8,103 nucleotides of DNA from an uncultured Lachnospiraceae bacterium (GTDB lineage: Bacteria > Bacillota > Clostridia > Lachnospirales > Lachnospiraceae), in assembly GCA_945643825.1 (NCBI GenBank), contig CALZEZ010000049.1:1-8103 (forward strand). Reading direction: 5' to 3'. Both the position numbers and the translations under genes were made by a program. This document shows, piece after piece, positions 6,576-8,103 of the stretch. Numbering within the stretch: position 1 is the first letter of the stretch; each line of letters begins with the position of its first letter. Below the pieces are notes generated by a model. The model had not been told where the DNA came from and ran no database searches. It was given only the letters and a program-made list of their open reading frames with translations.

Positions 6576-8102
6576 CTAAATTGCACAACCTTCTGCCGGA
6601 AAGAGTTCTTCGAACTCCTCTCTGGTAATCTTTTCCTTCTCCAGAAGGAGCTTCGCGCAGCTTTCAAGGACTTCCTTATTGCGCAGAATGATTTCCTTTG
6701 CCTTCGCATAGCATTCGTCGATGATCTTCTTGACCTCCTCGTCGATCTGTCCCTGAATGACCTCTGAATGAGACTTCGGGTGCGCCAGATCGCGTCCGAT
6801 AAACACTTCCTCGTCATCGTCGTAGCATACGACTCCTACATTCTCTGACATACCATACCGGGTGATCATGAGTCTCGCTACCTTGGTCGCGTGCTTAATG
6901 TCACTGGAGGCTCCCGTCGTGATATCGTCAAAGATGATCTCCTCAGCAATACGTCCTCCCAGGGATACCATGATATCCTGCAGCATGCGTCCCTTGGTCT
7001 GGAACATCTCGTCCTTCTCAGGAAGAGGCATCGTATAGCCTGCCGCGCCGACTCCGGTCGGGATAATGGACACGGTGTAGACCGGTCCGACATCCGGGAG
7101 CACATGGAACAGAATCGCATGTCCTGCCTCGTGGTAGGCGGTGATTCGCTTCTCCTTATCGGAGATGATGCGGCTCTTCTTCTCCGCACCGATTCCAACC
7201 TTTATAAATGCCTGCTTGATGTCGGACTGCATGACATACCCACGGTCCTCCATAGCCGCATTGATGGCTGCCTCGTTTAAGAGGTTCTCCAGATCCGCTC
7301 CGGTAAAGCCGGCTGTGGTCTGAGCAATCTGCTCAAGGTCGACATCCTCTGCGAGGGGCTTGTTCTGGGCGTGAACCTTTAAAATATCCTGTCTGCCGCC
7401 GATATCCGGGGGCGATACCGCAATCTTGCGGTCAAAACGACCCGGGCGAAGGATCGCCGGATCAAGAATATCCACGCGGTTGGTCGCTGCCATGACGATG
7501 ATTCCCTCGTTGACACCGAAGCCGTCCATCTCAACAAGCATCTGGTTTAAGGTCTGCTCACGCTCATCGTGGCCGCCGCCCATACCGGTTCCACGGCGTC
7601 TTGCGACTGCGTCGATCTCATCGATGAAGATAATACAGGGTGCATGGCGCTTCGCCTCCGCAAAGAGGTCGCGCACTCTCGATGCGCCGACACCGACAAA
7701 CATCTCGACAAAGTCTGAGCCGGAGATGCTGAAAAAGGGCACACTCGCCTCCCCTGCAATCGCCTTGGCAAGCAGGGTTTTACCGGTTCCGGGAGGACCC
7801 TCGAGCAAAACGCCCTTCGGGATTCTCGCGCCAACCTTTGTGAATTTGGCAGGGTTTTTGAGAAACTCTACGATCTCCTCAAGCTCCTCCTTCTCCTCCT
7901 TGAGTCCGGCGACATCCTTAAGCGTCACCTTGTTGTCACCGAGGGACATCTTTGCACGGCTCTTGCCGAAATTCATCATCTTGCCGCCGTTTCCGCCACC
8001 GGCGTTTGGCGCGGTGATCATGGCAAAGACAAACACACCTACTATCACAACAATCAGGATCGGGAGCACGTAATTTAGGAACCAGTTCTCCCTCGGAATG
8101 TC
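6576..8102 (-). CDS. ftsH: ATP-dependent zinc metalloprotease FtsH, N-terminus beyond the window
   Basis: Membrane-anchored AAA+ protease that unfolds and degrades misassembled membrane proteins and selected cytosolic regulators, working as a hexamer. The 508 visible residues (numbered from the window edge) start in the segment before the second membrane helix (DIPRENWFLNY, then the helix to about 30). The GTG at 8069 is only an internal Val codon, not a start. Motifs in order: linker and AAA+ entry; Walker A GPPGTGKT (102-109); pore loop FVG (135-137); Walker B IIFIDE (157-162); the second region of homology with arginine fingers (NRVDILDPAILRPGRFDR, from about 208); zinc site HEAGH (324-328); and the likely third zinc ligand Asp401 in TTGASSD. 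It ends with a helical region and a short tail, GCAI. The missing part should be about 100-150 residues with the first membrane helix and external domain. No defect is visible. It stands alone on its strand up to the terminator at 6399-6433. Confidence 0.97.
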   Translation of the reverse strand, partial: DIPRENWFLNYVLPILIVVIVGVFVFAMITAPNAGGGNGGKMMNFGKSRAKMSLGDNKVTLKDVAGLKEEKEELEEIVEFLKNPAKFTKVGARIPKGVLLEGPPGTGKTLLAKAIAGEASVPFFSISGSDFVEMFVGVGASRVRDLFAEAKRHAPCIIFIDEIDAVARRRGTGMGGGHDEREQTLNQMLVEMDGFGVNEGIIVMAATNRVDILDPAILRPGRFDRKIAVSPPDIGGRQDILKVHAQNKPLAEDVDLEQIAQTTAGFTGADLENLLNEAAINAAMEDRGYVMQSDIKQAFIKVGIGAEKKSRIISDKEKRITAYHEAGHAILFHVLPDVGPVYTVSIIPTGVGAAGYTMPLPEKDEMFQTKGRMLQDIMVSLGGRIAEEIIFDDITTGASSDIKHATKVARLMITRYGMSENVGVVCYDDDEEVFIGRDLAHPKSHSEVIQGQIDEEVKKIIDECYAKAKEIILRNKEVLESCAKLLLEKEKITREEFEELFPAEGCAI

Positions 8103-8103
8103 G

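Noticed and set aside
8067..8069. GTG at 8069 as the start of ftsH
   Set aside because: The frame stays open to the window edge and reads DIPRENWFLNY, the normal FtsH sequence leading into the second membrane helix.

Overview
The window looks like a chromosomal segment of a motile, carbohydrate-degrading Firmicute, most likely a Clostridia member of the Lachnospiraceae type. This assignment is inference: it rests on clostridial-type FtsH, glycosidase and chemoreceptor proteins, strong AAAGGGG/AGAAAGGA ribosome binding sites, moderate G+C, and A/T-rich intergenic DNA with sigma-A-like promoters and a U-tailed hairpin. No marker gene in the window fixes the genus.

All recognisable genes lie on the minus strand, so gene order in the direction of transcription runs from high to low coordinates. 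(1) 8102-6576: the 3' two-thirds of ftsH, the membrane AAA+ zinc protease; its N-terminus lies beyond the window. (2) 6575-6324: an A/T-rich intergenic region with a long inverted repeat that looks like the ftsH terminator and a good promoter for the next gene. (3) 6323-4260: a methyl-accepting chemotaxis protein (Cache-type receptor) whose frame is intact except for one in-frame TAA at codon 39, just after the first membrane helix. (4) 4232-2130: an intracellular GH13 alpha-glucan hydrolase of the cyclomaltodextrinase/neopullulanase type. (5) 2117-1395: a CPBP-family membrane protease, followed in another frame by 60 codons of coding-like sequence that may be a frameshifted C-terminal extension or a gene remnant. 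(6) 1155-1: a GH1 beta-glucosidase, cut by the window edge near its C-terminus, with its own likely promoter.

The receptor, GH13 enzyme and CPBP protein are tightly packed (27 and 12 bases apart) and probably form one operon. The layout suggests that sensing of a nutrient was once co-expressed with alpha-glucan breakdown, while the GH1 gene handles beta-glucosides from its own promoter. The main anomaly is the nonsense codon in the receptor. It separates the start, ribosome binding site and first membrane helix from the remaining 648 codons, so the receptor is probably inactive in this strain unless the stop is a sequencing error or is bypassed. I see no mobile element, CRISPR array, tRNA or rRNA, and no clear case for a wholly new system.
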